From: Candidatus Methanimicrococcus labiotermitis
GTDB taxonomy: Archaea; Halobacteriota; Methanosarcinia; Methanosarcinales; Methanosarcinaceae
Direction: 5' to 3'
Length of the DNA: 43,022 nucleotides
Assembly (NCBI GenBank): GCA_009784005.1
Contig: WRCE01000015.1
Location: forward strand, 1 to 43,022
Below, in pieces: positions 17,127-26,911 of this stretch (positions are counted from its first letter, which is position 1; every line of letters begins with the position of its first letter). A program made the position numbers and the translations under genes. Below the pieces are notes generated by a model. It worked only from the letters and a program-made list of their open reading frames with translations. It was not told the DNA's origin and ran no database searches.

Positions 17127-18776
17127 TCATCTGCGTTCATTCATCTGCGGCGGCGCCATTCCGTTGTACGAAGCTGCCAAATGTTGCGGCGGCGCGTTCG
17201 GAATCTGAGCCTTGTGAGTCGCGCGGAGCATGTCATCGATTTTGAGGATCATGACTGCCGCTTCGGTTGCCGCTTTGATCATGTTCTGCTTTAAACGGAA
17301 GGTGTCAACGACGCCGGCCTCGGCCATGTCTGTTATTTTTCCGGTGAACACGTTGATGCCGGCATTTTTGTTTTTCGTGTGCTCGGCACGCAGCGCCAAT
17401 GACAAGTCGATGACGTCAAGGCCCGCGTTTTTGATAAGCGTTTTCGGGATTTCTTCAAGGGCGTCGGCAAACGCGGAAATCACGTGCTGTTCGTAGCCGC
17501 TGACGGTTGTCGCGTATGCGCGAAGGCCTTTACACAATTCCGATTCCGCCGCGCCGCCGCCGGCAACAACTTTGCCGTCTTCGATGACGGATTTGATGAC
17601 CCAAAGAGCGTCGTCGATGGCCGTGTCAACGCTGTCGGCGTGCTGGAGTGTTTCGCCGCGGACAACGATTGTGGCGACTTTTGAGTTTTTACCGTCGCGG
17701 ACAAATGTTTTTCCGCTGTTGTTATGTGCAATGCATTCTAAAAGACCGGCTTCGCCGAGGTCGGCCTCTGAGATTTCTTTGGGATTTCTCACAATACGGG
17801 CGCCTGTTGCGTAAGAAATGTTTTCAATGGTCTTTTCTTCAATCGGGCGGGAAACGAAAATATTGTGTTTGTCAAAGACTTCCAAAACGTGCGGCTTGAC
17901 TGCCTTTGTTGTGAAAACGACGGTTGCGCCCGTGTCAATGATTCTTTGAGTGACTTCAAGAACTGTCTGCCTCTCGTTGTCGATTAACTTTTGGCGCTCC
18001 TCGGGAGAGCTGACAACCATAACGGAGCCGGTCTTTGTTTTGCCGGCTGTGATTTCAATATCTAAAAGAGCGATTTTCGGGTTCTTGACAACCAGCGGCG
18101 CTTTGCGGCTCAATGCGCCCGCGTTGAGAGCGATGCCTTCAACGACTTCTGTTTCTTCAATTCTCTTTTGAAGCTCAACAACACGAATGATTTTGGTTCT
18201 GACGTCAACGAATCCGTCGTCCTCGACAACTTCGGCCGCTTTGACACAGATGTCTGCCAATAATTCTTTTTGAGAGTCGGGCGCTTTTCCGGTAATCGAG
18301 GTGACAGCCACCTGCCTGAGAATCTTTCCTTGATTTTCCGCGGTGACGCAGATAGCGCTTTCGTTCAAAAGCACAAGCGCCTTTTCTTCAGCCATCCGAA
18401 ACCCGTTGGCAATCATCGTCGGGTGAATACCCTTCTTGACAAGCTTTTCGGCTTTGTCCAAAAGCGCCGCCGCGAGAATAACCGAGCTGGTCGTGCCGTC
18501 GCCGGCAGTCGTTTCCATAGAACGAGCAACTTCGACAACCATCTTCGCCGCCGGATTTTCAATGCCGATGTCTTTTAAGATATTAACGCCGTCGTTCGTC
18601 ATATTGACATTGCCCAATTTGTCAATGAGCATTTTGTCCATGCCCTTGGGCCCAAGCGTGCTCTGAACCAAACTGGCGACCGCTCTGGCAGACGCAATGT
18701 TCATGAAAAGCGCTTCGTTCCCTTTCGTTTGTTCTTTCCCCGGATCTAAAACAATAATCGGTCCTGTTTTTGCCAT
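17127..18776 (-). CDS. thsA: Thermosome subunit (group II chaperonin)
   Basis: A 549-residue protein, standard length. The N-terminus [20 protein letters not shown] and the ATP site [15 protein letters not shown] are typical of archaeal CCT-type chaperonins, as is the apical and intermediate domain sequence. Two stacked rings enclose and fold proteins using ATP. The start at 18776 follows AGGAG with good spacing; the longer open frame upstream is repeat-rich leader. The C-terminus ends in PPQMNERR without the usual Gly-Gly-Met tail. Which subunit type (alpha, beta or gamma) it is cannot be decided here; the symbol is generic. The genome also has DnaK, so both chaperone systems coexist. Confidence 0.95.
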   Translation of the reverse strand: MAKTGPIIVLDPGKEQTKGNEALFMNIASARAVASLVQSTLGPKGMDKMLIDKLGNVNMTNDGVNILKDIGIENPAAKMVVEVARSMETTAGDGTTSSVILAAALLDKAEKLVKKGIHPTMIANGFRMAEEKALVLLNESAICVTAENQGKILRQVAVTSITGKAPDSQKELLADICVKAAEVVEDDGFVDVRTKIIRVVELQKRIEETEVVEGIALNAGALSRKAPLVVKNPKIALLDIEITAGKTKTGSVMVVSSPEERQKLIDNERQTVLEVTQRIIDTGATVVFTTKAVKPHVLEVFDKHNIFVSRPIEEKTIENISYATGARIVRNPKEISEADLGEAGLLECIAHNNSGKTFVRDGKNSKVATIVVRGETLQHADSVDTAIDDALWVIKSVIEDGKVVAGGGAAESELCKGLRAYATTVSGYEQHVISAFADALEEIPKTLIKNAGLDVIDLSLALRAEHTKNKNAGINVFTGKITDMAEAGVVDTFRLKQNMIKAATEAAVMILKIDDMLRATHKAQIPNAPPQHLAASYNGMAPPQMNERR

Positions 18777-19135
18777 AATAAATCTCCTGAATGAAGTTGA
18801 TAATGTCGGATAATTGATAGTGTTTGATAGTGTAATGGATAGTGTAATAAGAGATAAAAGTGATACATTTTCAAGATGCATCGAGCTGTTTTGAAACCAA
18901 AAACAGCCAAAATTTCACAAAGAAATCTAACAAATAACTGATTAATGTTCTATAAAAAACCAACGGTTGCAGAAAACCAAACAATGATAAGAAGAGAAAG
19001 AAAAAGGATGAGAAGAAGAGAAAGAAAACGGATGAAAAGAGACAAAACAAGATGAAAACAAACAAAACACAATGAAAAGAGACAAAACACAATGAAAAGA
19101 GACAAAACACGATATAAACAAACAAAAAACATATA
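18777..19135. repeat. Thermosome leader and GACAAAACA/ATGAAAAGA repeats
   Basis: Bases 18785-18850 contain GATAGTGT-type repeats in the thermosome leader; 18990-19130 are tandem variants of ACAAAACACAATGAAAAGAG that lead into element C copy 1. No gene. Confidence 0.7.
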
Positions 19136-19262
19136 ACCACCTCCATTTTCGGAGTTGGGCGATGCGAAGCAGCGCACAAATTCGAAAATGGAGATTTCTG
19201 CCAAAAATAACGAGAAATAATAAACCGTATTTTTTTTGAAAAAAGCAAGATGAAAAGAGACG
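19136..19262 (+). repeat. Dispersed stem-loop element C, copy 1
   Basis: ACCACCTCC followed by an 11-bp perfect stem (CTCCATTTTCG at 19141-19151 with its complement at 19183-19193) enclosing GGGCGATGCGAAGCAGCGC. The conserved right side contains GATTTCTGCCAAAAATAA and a T8 GAAAAAAGCAAGATG segment. The same module is at 21677-21795 and, inverted, at 21850-21930. Confidence 0.9.
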
Positions 19263-19500
19263 GAAAAGAGAAAGAAAAGGAATATGAAAAGAATATGAAA
19301 AAAATATGAAAAGAATATGAAAAGGGCGGAAGGAGAACGGAATAATTCATATACCAAAGAAAGTTTAATACTTTACTTCATTCAATATTCTAAATATTCT
19401 AAATTTATCATTTTAAATTCATCAATACCTTACAATTTATTTATCATTCAATATTCAAATTGAAAACTCTATCATTAATGCGCTTATTCATCGATAAATT

Positions 19501-21222
19501 ATGCCTGTTATTACAATTGATTCAAAGGATTTGGAGATGCTCTCCGGCATTGACCGCCAGAAAATCATCGACAACGTGTCGATGATCGGCGCCGAAGTGG
19601 AACGCGTGGAAGAGGAAACGATTGACATCGAATTCTTCCCAAACCGCCCCGACCTCTACAGCGTTGAGGGCGTATCCCGCGCCATGAAAGCCTTTTTCGG
19701 CACGGACCCCGGGCTTAAAAAATATGACGTCAAGCCGCCGCAAACAACAATTACGATTCAAAAAGATGTCAAAGACGTTCGTCCCGTCCTCGGCTGCGCC
19801 GTTGTCCGCGGCCTGACATTCACGTCTTCGTCAATCAAATCACTCATGGACTTACAGGAAGACTTGCACTGGGCGCTCGGCCGCGGCCGTAAAAAAGTAT
19901 CCATCGGCGTTCACGACATGGCAGGCATTACCGGGCCGTTCACCTACATGACCGAATCCCCCGATTTCGCTTTTGTCCCGCTTGACCACACCGAAAAAAT
20001 GACGATGGCGGAAATACTTGAAAAACACGCCAAAGGCATCAAATACGCCCATCTCGTCAAAGACATGCCCCGCTACCCAATCATTAAAGACGCTGACGGA
20101 AACATTTTGTCATTCCCGCCAATCATCAACGGTACATTAACGTCTGTAACAGAATCCACAAAAGAATTATTGATTGACGTAACCGGCACGAGCAAAGAAG
20201 TTTACACCGCCTTAAACATCGTCGTGACCGCGCTCGCCGAACGCGGCGGAATCATTGAAGCCGTCAGGATTATCGACGGCGAAAACAGCGGAAACAGCAA
20301 AAACGGTGGAAACAGCAAAAACGGTGGAAACAGCGGAAACGATGAAAACGGCGAAAACAGCGGAAACGGCAAAGAAACGATTTTACCGAATCTGGCGCCA
20401 TCCTCCCACACCATCACTCAAGACGAAATCGAATCTCACCTCGGCTTTAAGATGACATCCGAAAACGTTATTCAAGCGCTTGCGAAAATGGGCATCGGCG
20501 CTGAAATCATTTCCAAAAGCCCCGACCCCGTGACCTTCGGCGTTTCTGTTCCCGCTTACCGCGCGGACATCTTGCACAAATTCGACATCATCGAAGACGC
20601 AGCAATCGGCATCGGCTACGCGAACATTCCGGCAGCACTTCCTGAAACATACACCGCCGGCAAATCGCACCCCCTCTCAATCGCCAGACTTGCGGCCTGC
20701 GAAGCGATGACCGGACTCGGCTACAGCCAAGTCATGCCGTTCACGCTGACCAGTGAAAAAATCCATTTTGAAAACATGCGCCGCCCGGTAACGGATGACG
20801 TAACATATGTCCTTCACCCGATCAGTGAAGACCAAACAATGCTCAGGACAACGCTTCTCCCCGGCCTCTTGGAAATATTAGCGCTCAACCGCCACCGCGA
20901 ATTGCCGCAAAAAATATTTGAAGTCGGCGAAACCGCAATCCTCCAAAAGAACAAACAAAAAATCGCCGCCGTTTCCATTCACCACGCCGCCAACTTCACA
21001 GAAATGGCCGAAGTCGCCGACGCGCTCATGCGAGAACTGTCAACCGATTACGAACTCAAAGAATCCGATGACCCCGCCTTCCTCCCCGGAAGAGCCGCCG
21101 ACATATACATCGGCGGCCAAAAAGCCGGCGTCTTTGGCGAACTCCACCCCGGCGTTCTGACCGCCTTTGACCTCGGGTATGCCGTCATCGGTTTTGAAGC
21201 GGATATGTCTTTGATATTTTGA
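19501..21222 (+). CDS. pheT: Phenylalanyl-tRNA synthetase beta subunit
   Basis: A 573-residue archaeal-type PheT. It has the B1/B3-B4/B5 layout with editing-domain segments ([35 protein letters not shown]) and a C-terminal catalytic-like core ([38 protein letters not shown]). With PheS it forms the heterotetramer that charges tRNA-Phe; pheS is not in this window. Residues 261-291 are an Asn/Ser/Gly-rich insert (NSKNGG repeats) at a domain boundary, encoded by a tandem DNA repeat and unlike the rest of the protein. No ribosome-binding site precedes the ATG, so the mRNA may be leaderless or nearly so. Confidence 0.96.
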   Translation: MPVITIDSKDLEMLSGIDRQKIIDNVSMIGAEVERVEEETIDIEFFPNRPDLYSVEGVSRAMKAFFGTDPGLKKYDVKPPQTTITIQKDVKDVRPVLGCAVVRGLTFTSSSIKSLMDLQEDLHWALGRGRKKVSIGVHDMAGITGPFTYMTESPDFAFVPLDHTEKMTMAEILEKHAKGIKYAHLVKDMPRYPIIKDADGNILSFPPIINGTLTSVTESTKELLIDVTGTSKEVYTALNIVVTALAERGGIIEAVRIIDGENSGNSKNGGNSKNGGNSGNDENGENSGNGKETILPNLAPSSHTITQDEIESHLGFKMTSENVIQALAKMGIGAEIISKSPDPVTFGVSVPAYRADILHKFDIIEDAAIGIGYANIPAALPETYTAGKSHPLSIARLAACEAMTGLGYSQVMPFTLTSEKIHFENMRRPVTDDVTYVLHPISEDQTMLRTTLLPGLLEILALNRHRELPQKIFEVGETAILQKNKQKIAAVSIHHAANFTEMAEVADALMRELSTDYELKESDDPAFLPGRAADIYIGGQKAGVFGELHPGVLTAFDLGYAVIGFEADMSLIF

Positions 21223-21236
21223 TTTTTAAAAGACAT

Positions 21237-21300
21237 CTTCCGTTTCTTTTCCCGTTTCTTTTCCCGTTTCTTTTCCCGTTTCTTTTTTCGTTGAAAAATT
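21237..21300 (+). repeat. 12-nt pyrimidine-rich array after pheT
   Basis: About four copies of CCCGTTTCTTTT start a few bases after the stop codon. The T-rich transcript could also act as an archaeal terminator. Confidence 0.75.
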
Positions 21301-21392
21301 CCTTTTCAATAGTTAACCCGTTTCTTTTTTTGGATTAAACAATTCTTTTTTTGGTTAACCCGCTTCTTTTTTGATTAAACGTTTTTGACGAT

Positions 21393-21640
21393 GGGTTGAC
21401 AAACCAATGGGCTGACAAACCAATGGGCTGACAAACCAATGGGCTGACAAACCAATGGGCTGACAAACCAATGGGATGACAAACCAATGGGCTGACAAAC
21501 CAATGGGCTGACAAACCAATGGGCTGACAAACCGATGGGCTGACAAACCAATGGGCTGACAAACCAATGGGATGACAAACCAATGGGATGACAAACCAAT
21601 TGGCTGACAAACTAATGGGCTGACAAACAAACAAAAGACA
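21393..21640. repeat. 16-nt tandem array, about 15 copies
   Basis: The unit is GACAAACCAATGGGCT, with rare variants (GGGAT, AATTGGCT, CCGATGGG). Sixteen is not a multiple of three, so the Cys/Ser/Leu-rich open frames across it in all three minus frames are artefacts. Confidence 0.95.
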
Positions 21641-21676
21641 TTAAACCGGACAGATAAAAACAAACAAAAGACATTA

Positions 21677-21795
21677 AACCACCTCCTTTTTCGGAGTTGG
21701 GCGATGCGAAGCAGCGCACAAATCCGAAAATGGAGATTTCTACTAAAAATAAAATAGAAATAACAAACTGTAATTTTTTTGAAAAAAGCAAGATG
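21677..21795 (+). repeat. Dispersed stem-loop element C, copy 2
   Basis: Same module as 19136-19262, including GGGCGATGCGAAGCAGCGC and the T-run/GAAAAAAGCAAGATG right side. The left stem arm has one change (CTCCTTTTTCGG). Confidence 0.9.
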
Positions 21796-21849
21796 GAGAG
21801 AAACAAAACAAGAAAAAAACAAGAAAAAAATGCTGTATATTTTTTCTCT

Positions 21850-21930
21850 TTATTTTTTAGCAGAAATCTCCATTTTCGTATTTGTGCGCTGCTTCGCATC
21901 GCCCAAATCCAAAAATGGAGGTGGTTGTAT
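21850..21930 (-). repeat. Dispersed stem-loop element C, copy 3 (inverted)
   Basis: Reverse-complement copy of the C core, about 50 bases from copy 2, so the pair forms a large inverted repeat. Flanked on the right by GTTTTATGTTTTTTGTATG direct repeats (21935-22005) leading to the asd 3' end. Confidence 0.88.
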
Positions 21931-22049
21931 ATTTTTTGTATGTTTTTTACCTGCTCGGTTTTATGTTTTTTGTATGTTTTTTATCCTCGGTTTTATGTTT
22001 TTTGCAGAACAAAACAAGAGAAATACCAGATAAAAAACAAAAAGAATGT

Positions 22050-23078
22050 TTAGAGGTATCCTTTTTCTTTGAGAAGCTCGACGTTCAAAACGCTGGCGCC
22101 CGCTGCCCCTCTCACCGTGTTGTGACCGAGCGCGACGTAACGGATGCCTTCTCGAATTCTGCCGACGGAAACGCTCATGCCTTTGCCCATGTCGCGGTCA
22201 AGTCTCGGTTGCGGCCGGTCTTGTTCGTCGCGAACGATAATCGGGTGCTTCGGTTCGGTCGGGAGGTGAGAAAGGCCGGGGTCGAATTTCAAGAAAGCCT
22301 CGCGGACTTCTTCGGGCGTCGGGTTGGATTTCATCGTTGCCCATATCGCTTCGGTGTGGCCGTCAATCACGGGAACGCGGTGACAAGAAGCGCTGACCTT
22401 AAAGTTCGCGTCCTTTATTTCCGAGCCATCGAAGTCGCCGAAAATCTTCAGCGTTTCGGTTTGAATCTTTTCTTCTTCTTCACTGATATACGGCACGATA
22501 TTGTCATAAATGGACATGGCGTAAACGCCGCTGTAGCCGGCGCCGGAAATAGCCTGCATCGTCGCGATGTTGATGGATTCAAGACCGAATTGAAGCAGCG
22601 GTTTTAAAGTAACGGCCATCATAATGGCGGAACAGTTCGGATTTGTAATAATACAGCCGTCCCACTTGCGATTCTTTTTCTGAATGTCAATCAAACCCAA
22701 ATGCTCGGGATTAACCTCTGGAATCGACAGCGGTATATCTTTTTCCATACGAAACGCAGAAGCGTTGCTGGCAACGACAAACCCTTCCCGCGCGAAAGCC
22801 GGCTCGGCCGTCAGCGCCAAATCAGAAGGCAAAGCCGAAAAAACGACATCAGCGTCAATCTTTTTCGGATCGGTCGTCACAACTTCAATATCCGCGACAG
22901 ACTCGGGAATCTCCATACCGAGCTTCCAATCGGCAACCTCGGCATACGGCTTGCCGGCGCTTCTCTCAGACGCCGCCAAAGCTGAAATTTCAAACCACGG
23001 GTGGTTTTCCAATGACTGAATAAAACGCTGCCCGACATTGCCGGTGGCGCCCAAAACACCAACTTTAATCTTTGACAT
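22050..23078 (-). CDS. asd: Aspartate-semialdehyde dehydrogenase
   Basis: A 342-residue protein of normal length. The Rossmann motif [13 protein letters not shown] is at residues 7-19, the catalytic Cys is C149 in [10 protein letters not shown], and the His-containing GHTEAIW segment is near residue 240. It reduces aspartyl phosphate to aspartate-4-semialdehyde with NADPH, the branch point to Lys, Thr, Met and diaminopimelate. The sequence is of the archaeal/fungal-type class. GAGGGT precedes the ATG. It is divergent from mptE and convergent with pheT, so apparently monocistronic. Confidence 0.96.
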   Translation of the reverse strand: MSKIKVGVLGATGNVGQRFIQSLENHPWFEISALAASERSAGKPYAEVADWKLGMEIPESVADIEVVTTDPKKIDADVVFSALPSDLALTAEPAFAREGFVVASNASAFRMEKDIPLSIPEVNPEHLGLIDIQKKNRKWDGCIITNPNCSAIMMAVTLKPLLQFGLESINIATMQAISGAGYSGVYAMSIYDNIVPYISEEEEKIQTETLKIFGDFDGSEIKDANFKVSASCHRVPVIDGHTEAIWATMKSNPTPEEVREAFLKFDPGLSHLPTEPKHPIIVRDEQDRPQPRLDRDMGKGMSVSVGRIREGIRYVALGHNTVRGAAGASVLNVELLKEKGYL

Positions 23079-23092
23079 TTGAATGACCCTCT

Positions 23093-23152
23093 TTACATAT
23101 TCACTTCATATTCACTTCATATTCACTTCATATTCACTTCATATTCACTTTC
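23093..23152. repeat. 11-nt tandem array upstream of asd
   Basis: Five copies of ATTCACTTCAT (with one shortened copy), starting 15 bases before the asd start codon on the transcribed side, so they lie in its leader or promoter. Confidence 0.9.
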
Positions 23153-23353
23153 ACAGTGTATCACAGTATCACAGTGTAAATACGGCTTATAAAATTGAAG
23201 TGATTATTAATGTTTCGCTGACGGAACTCAAAATGCAGGTTAAATCAGACACAAGAGGATTAAAACAGTTGCTGTCGCCGCCATCGTCGAAAAATGACCG
23301 CCTGATGACTTTTGAATCGAGATGGCATGACTTTGGAAAGGACTGAAATATAA

Positions 23354-23503
23354 ATGAGGCAACAATTTCAGAACGCATGGCGCGCGGCGCGAGGCGCGCG
23401 GCAGTTGTTCTCAAAAAGACAATACAAAGAGCGGGCGTGGCAATCTGATGAAAAAACAATAAAAACAGGCTTCAATTCAGACTCATTTATTATTTTAGCT
23501 TGA
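23354..23503 (+). other. GC-rich segment with possible 49-residue ORF or hairpin RNA
   Basis: Within the asd-mptE divergent spacer, 23215-23503 is richer in G+C than normal spacer. An ATG at 23354 opens a basic 49-codon frame (MRQQFQNAWRAARGAR...), and the same bases form a strong hairpin around GGCGCGCGGCGCGAGGCGCG. No family is recognised. It could be a small gene, a gene remnant or a structured RNA. Confidence 0.25.
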
Positions 23504-23590
23504 CAGAGTTTTTTGGCTCGTCAGAGGATATATTAATTAATTTGAATTCAATTAATAAAAGGAACCAACCGAGCAAGCAGGAGAATTGAG

Positions 23591-24445
23591 ATGGATTTTG
23601 AAAAATGGGAACCGCTGTATTTAGAAATAATAAACCGATTCGGCTTTTCACAGGAAAAGGATGAGAAGGCTGCCCTTTGGCTGTCTGAGCGAATCAAAGA
23701 AATTAAAGGCGACACCACTCAAAACGGCGGCTTCGATGACAATCGAGAAACGTCATCAGTCGAACCGTTTCAGGTATTGAAATCAAAAATCGGTCGCCGG
23801 TCTGTTGTGATTTGCGGCAATGCGCCGTCTCTTGAAAAGGAATGGAACGCGTATTTGAAAAAACAATGTTTAGAAAAGCAGTGTTTGGAAAAACAAAATT
23901 CAGAAATGCAGTGTTCGGAAAAACAAAATTCAGAAATGCAGTGTTCGGAAAAACAAAATCAAGAAGACACGATCATCGCAGCCGACGGCGCCGCCGCCGT
24001 TTTATTAAATCGAGGCCGAGTGCCGGATATTATTATGACGGATTTAGACGGCAGGCAGCCGGGCGACGCGATTTTAGAAATCGCAGCGGCCGGCAACGGC
24101 GCTCTTCTTTTAATTCACGCTCATGGAGACAACACGGCGCTGATTCAAAAATATCTGCTGCTGTTGGCTGAAAAAATAAAAAACGGCACGATTATTCCGA
24201 CGTGCCAATGCCGGCCGCCGGCCGAATTGTACAACTTCGGCGGCTTTACGGATGGAGACAGATGCGTTTTTCTGGCACAAGCGTTTGGCGCTGAAAAGAT
24301 AACGCTGTTAGGGTTTGATTTTAATGACAGAAACGTTACCGATTTAAAGAAAAAGAAACTGGTGTGCGCTGAAAAACTAATCCGCCGCCTGTCATCCGAT
24401 AACCCGGGAAAAATTCGGTATTTCTCGGATTTACCCGATATTTAA
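23591..24445 (+). CDS. mptE: 6-hydroxymethyl-7,8-dihydropterin pyrophosphokinase, archaeal MptE type
   Basis: A 284-residue protein with DUF115 motifs: CGNAPSLE (residues 75-82), AADGAA (130-135), TDLDG (150-154) and HAHGDN (176-181), then LLGFDFND. In the characterised archaeal family it transfers diphosphate from ATP to 6-hydroxymethyl-dihydropterin in tetrahydromethanopterin synthesis, fitting a methanogen. GGAGA precedes the ATG. Residues 90-124, between the first two motifs, are a Gln/Glu/Cys/Ser-rich repeat insert (EKQNSEMQCS) that makes this copy longer than relatives and looks like coding slippage. It stands alone, upstream of a DUF373 gene. Confidence 0.9.
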   Translation: MDFEKWEPLYLEIINRFGFSQEKDEKAALWLSERIKEIKGDTTQNGGFDDNRETSSVEPFQVLKSKIGRRSVVICGNAPSLEKEWNAYLKKQCLEKQCLEKQNSEMQCSEKQNSEMQCSEKQNQEDTIIAADGAAAVLLNRGRVPDIIMTDLDGRQPGDAILEIAAAGNGALLLIHAHGDNTALIQKYLLLLAEKIKNGTIIPTCQCRPPAELYNFGGFTDGDRCVFLAQAFGAEKITLLGFDFNDRNVTDLKKKKLVCAEKLIRRLSSDNPGKIRYFSDLPDI

Positions 24446-24479
24446 ATATAAATAGAATGGAAACTAAAGAATAGTAAAA

Positions 24480-24548
24480 TCACATTTCACACTTCACATT
24501 TCACACTTCACACTTCACACTTCACACTTCACACTTCACACTTCACAT
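24480..24548. repeat. 7-nt tandem array
   Basis: Eight or more copies of CACTTCA (with CATTTCA variants) in the spacer just before the DUF373 gene. Confidence 0.9.
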
Positions 24549-24590
24549 TTTATACACTTATCAAAAGGATCCGCAACGGGAACTGTAAAA

Positions 24591-25832
24591 ATGGATACGC
24601 TCGTCATTTGTATTGACCGGGACAACGATCTCGGAGAAAAAGCGAAAGTGATTACGCCTGTCGTTGGACGCGGGGCAAATGTCGCCGCGGCGGTCAGTTT
24701 AGCGACCGTCGACCCGGAAGACTCGGACACGAACACGATTTTCGGCGGCATCCGTATTCTTGATGAACTGCGCCGGCTTGGCGTTGACGCAGACATTGTT
24801 TCTTTTGCCGGCGATAAAAACGTCGGCGCGATTTCCGACAAAAAGATTGCCGACCAGCTGGATGAGTTTTTATCGATGCAGGAAGTCAAAAGCGCCATTT
24901 TCGTATCAGACGGCGCAGAAGACGAGTCGCTGGTTCCGATTGTTCAGTCCCGCGTGAAAGTAGATTCCGTTCAAAGAATCGTTGTCATGCAGAGCGAAAG
25001 ATTGGAAAGCACATACTACATGATTAAAAACTTCTTAAAAGACCCGAAATTCCTTCAAACGTTTTTCGTGCCCATCGGTTTGGCTTTAATCATTTACGCG
25101 ATGGCGATGATTGCCAACCAGCCTCAGCTTGCCATTATCGGAACGTTCTTTATTGTCGGCATGTACATGATTTTAAGAGCCTATTCCCTTAACGAAAAAA
25201 TCGCAATCGGTTGGTCAAACCTGAAAAACTCGTTCCAAGAGCACCAATTGTCTTTTGTCACAACGATTACTTCCATTCTCCTGTTAACCATCGGAACGAT
25301 AGCCGGCGTCATTGACCTTTGGAAAATCGTCAACTTCGGCAACATCGGCTACTACGGCATCATTCCGCTGCTTTCGCTGTTCATAAAAAGAACGGTTTTG
25401 TGGTATGCCGCCGCAGTCTTCGTCTACATCCTCGGCCAAATATTTGACCGCATTTACAGCAAAAAAGACTATCAGGACCTGATTGTAGAAATGCTGTTCG
25501 CGTTATCCGGTACGCTTCTGTTTTGGAGCGCCGGCAGCTATGTGTTATCCATTACAATGCCGGAAGGCGGCTACGTCTTCCATGCTGCCTACTTCGTTTA
25601 CAGCATCATCGTCGCCGTGATCATCGCAATCGCGGGCATCTACTTCTCCGCCGTCCGAACAGTAAGCGAAGAGGAAGAAGAGCCCAAAAAACCGGCAGAA
25701 AAAGAAAAGCCGCCCCGCAAAAGCGAAAAAATCGTAACGATCGACATGACGGACGACGGGGAAGACGATGATGAGGACGGCAGCGTTTCAGAACCCGTAA
25801 AAGTGAACATCGGCGCTCGAAAAAAGAAATGA
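24591..25832 (+). CDS. DUF373-family membrane protein
   Basis: A 413-residue protein. The N-terminal cytosolic domain (about 1-150) begins MDTLVICIDRDNDLGEKA with PVVGRGANV and FAGDKNVG, the signature of archaeal DUF373. It is followed by about six membrane helices (roughly 155-205, 222-245, 255-290, 300-325 and 333-356) and a charged tail (EEEEEPKKPAEKEK ... DDDEDG). The family is conserved in archaea and its role is not established; I make no functional claim. The stop codon lies inside a terminator stem. Confidence 0.85.
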   Translation: MDTLVICIDRDNDLGEKAKVITPVVGRGANVAAAVSLATVDPEDSDTNTIFGGIRILDELRRLGVDADIVSFAGDKNVGAISDKKIADQLDEFLSMQEVKSAIFVSDGAEDESLVPIVQSRVKVDSVQRIVVMQSERLESTYYMIKNFLKDPKFLQTFFVPIGLALIIYAMAMIANQPQLAIIGTFFIVGMYMILRAYSLNEKIAIGWSNLKNSFQEHQLSFVTTITSILLLTIGTIAGVIDLWKIVNFGNIGYYGIIPLLSLFIKRTVLWYAAAVFVYILGQIFDRIYSKKDYQDLIVEMLFALSGTLLFWSAGSYVLSITMPEGGYVFHAAYFVYSIIVAVIIAIAGIYFSAVRTVSEEEEEPKKPAEKEKPPRKSEKIVTIDMTDDGEDDDEDGSVSEPVKVNIGARKKK

Positions 25833-25862
25833 ATGTATCGATTCATTTTTTATTTTTAAATT
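25827..25862 (+). terminator. Terminator overlapping the DUF373 stop codon
   Basis: AAATGAAT and ATTCATTT pair over eight base pairs around GTATCG, followed by a T-rich tract; the TGA stop is in the left arm. Confidence 0.6.
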
Positions 25863-25880
25863 TTTATAAAAAGAAAGAGG

Positions 25881-25914
25881 ACGGGCTGTTTTAACATAAA
25901 TCAGCCGTTTTTTA
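25881..25914. terminator. Bidirectional terminator between convergent genes
   Basis: ACGGGCTG pairs with CAGCCGT (one bulge). A T-run follows on the plus strand and a T-rich tract follows on the minus strand, so it can serve both the DUF373 gene and the gene at 25974-26552. Confidence 0.5.
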
Positions 25915-25927
25915 CTCTGATTGATTG

Positions 25928-25990
25928 TTTTTACTCAGCCTGCTTTTCTCAGCCTGCTTTTCTCAGCTAGCGTTTACTCAGCCTGTTTTT
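25928..25990. repeat. 14-nt array copied from a gene 3' end
   Basis: About four copies of CTCAGCCTGCTTTT; the rightmost copy is the last codons and stop of the gene at 25974-26552 on the minus strand. The array appears to have grown out of the gene end. Confidence 0.8.
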
Positions 25991-26552
25991 TAATTTCATC
26001 TTCCATGTCGGCGATTTTCTTTTGAGCGTTTTCAATCTTCTGCTTCTTTTCTTCTTTTTCGTCCGTTTCATCGTCGTCTGATTTATAACCGGGACAGCTG
26101 ATCCGTTTGAATTCATCGGGGCCGACCTCTTGGAACAGAAGGTGTTTGCGTTCCAAAACTTTTTCAAAACAAGAAAGGGAATCGCATTTGTTAAAATAGC
26201 GGGATTGGATGAGCTCGTAAATTTCGCGCTCTTCTTTTTCATGGCCGACGACAATGCAAACAGTCGGGTAGGTCACTTCCCTGATTTGGAATTTTCCGAA
26301 AATTTCAAAACATTCGTACTTTTTGATGAACTCGTTGCGGTATAAGAGCTCATATCCGATATCGTTTTTCTTCATCAGTTCAACGAATTCGGGGTCTAAG
26401 CCTGACGCTGTATGGATCAAGCGGTAGAGAGGACACTCTACTTTCGATGGCGTTAAATTTCTTTTCAAAAAAAGAGAGATTTTGTTTTCCAAAAGGCCGT
26501 CAACGCCGTAGACGAAAAGAAGCTTTTCAGGTCTTTGTTTTATTTCGGTCAT
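25974..26552 (-). CDS. Hypothetical protein, 192 residues
   Basis: I do not recognise the family. The first 150 residues look like a soluble alpha/beta domain (KLLFVYGVDGLLENKIS; TYPTVCIVVGHEKEE), with cysteines at CPLY, CDSLSC and CPGY. The last 40 residues are strongly charged and coiled-coil-like (EEKKQKIENAQKK). There is no signal peptide or membrane segment. Base composition and codon use match the core genes, supporting a real chromosomal gene. It is divergent from the membrane protein at 26912 and convergent with DUF373. Confidence 0.7.
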   Translation of the reverse strand: MTEIKQRPEKLLFVYGVDGLLENKISLFLKRNLTPSKVECPLYRLIHTASGLDPEFVELMKKNDIGYELLYRNEFIKKYECFEIFGKFQIREVTYPTVCIVVGHEKEEREIYELIQSRYFNKCDSLSCFEKVLERKHLLFQEVGPDEFKRISCPGYKSDDDETDEKEEKKQKIENAQKKIADMEDEIKKQAE

Positions 26553-26821
26553 TATTAAATCAAACCCAATATCAGAGATTTTCTGTAGTTATTCCGAAAC
26601 GCTATTTACATTTTTAACTGTTTTGCATTTCAAACAGTTTTTACTCAGATATTACTTTGTATTACTCCATTATTATTCTGTGTAATTACATCATCCAATC
26701 AAAAATAAATTCAATCATTTCATCAATCAAAATTCAATCAAAACACCTGTAACGGTCATAATGGATGTCGCGAGCTATAAAAGTAGCAGATGAAAACGCC
26801 CGAAAAGATAATAATAAACGA

Positions 26822-26857
26822 AAGGATGTTTCAAACATCCTTCACTTCTTTTTTTCG
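26822..26857 (+). terminator. Strong hairpin with T-tract
   Basis: AAGGATGTTT and its exact complement, separated by a single C, are followed by CACTTCTTTTTTTC. No recognisable gene precedes it on the plus strand within 26560-26820, which suggests a short untranslated RNA or a regulatory hairpin. Confidence 0.5.
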
Positions 26858-26881
26858 ACATACAGTGACTGCATAGGTCAG

Positions 26882-26889
26882 ATTATATA
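26882..26889 (+). promoter_or_regulatory. TATA box implying a leaderless mRNA
   Basis: ATTATATA is centred about 26 bases before the ATG at 26912. With archaeal TATA-to-start spacing of about 25 bases, transcription would start at the AUG itself; no ribosome-binding site is present. Confidence 0.6.
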
Positions 26890-26911
26890 TTCAAAACACC
26901 TTAAATAATTT

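Noticed and set aside
18871..19357. Phe/Cys-rich minus-strand open frames over element C1 (also 21355-21899 and 21697-22053)
   Set aside because: They come from repeats open in several frames at once; the peptide is a by-product of element C and its array.
26771..26801. Ten-codon ORF (MDVASYKSSR)
   Set aside because: Too short, with no ribosome-binding site; kept only as part of a possible small RNA.
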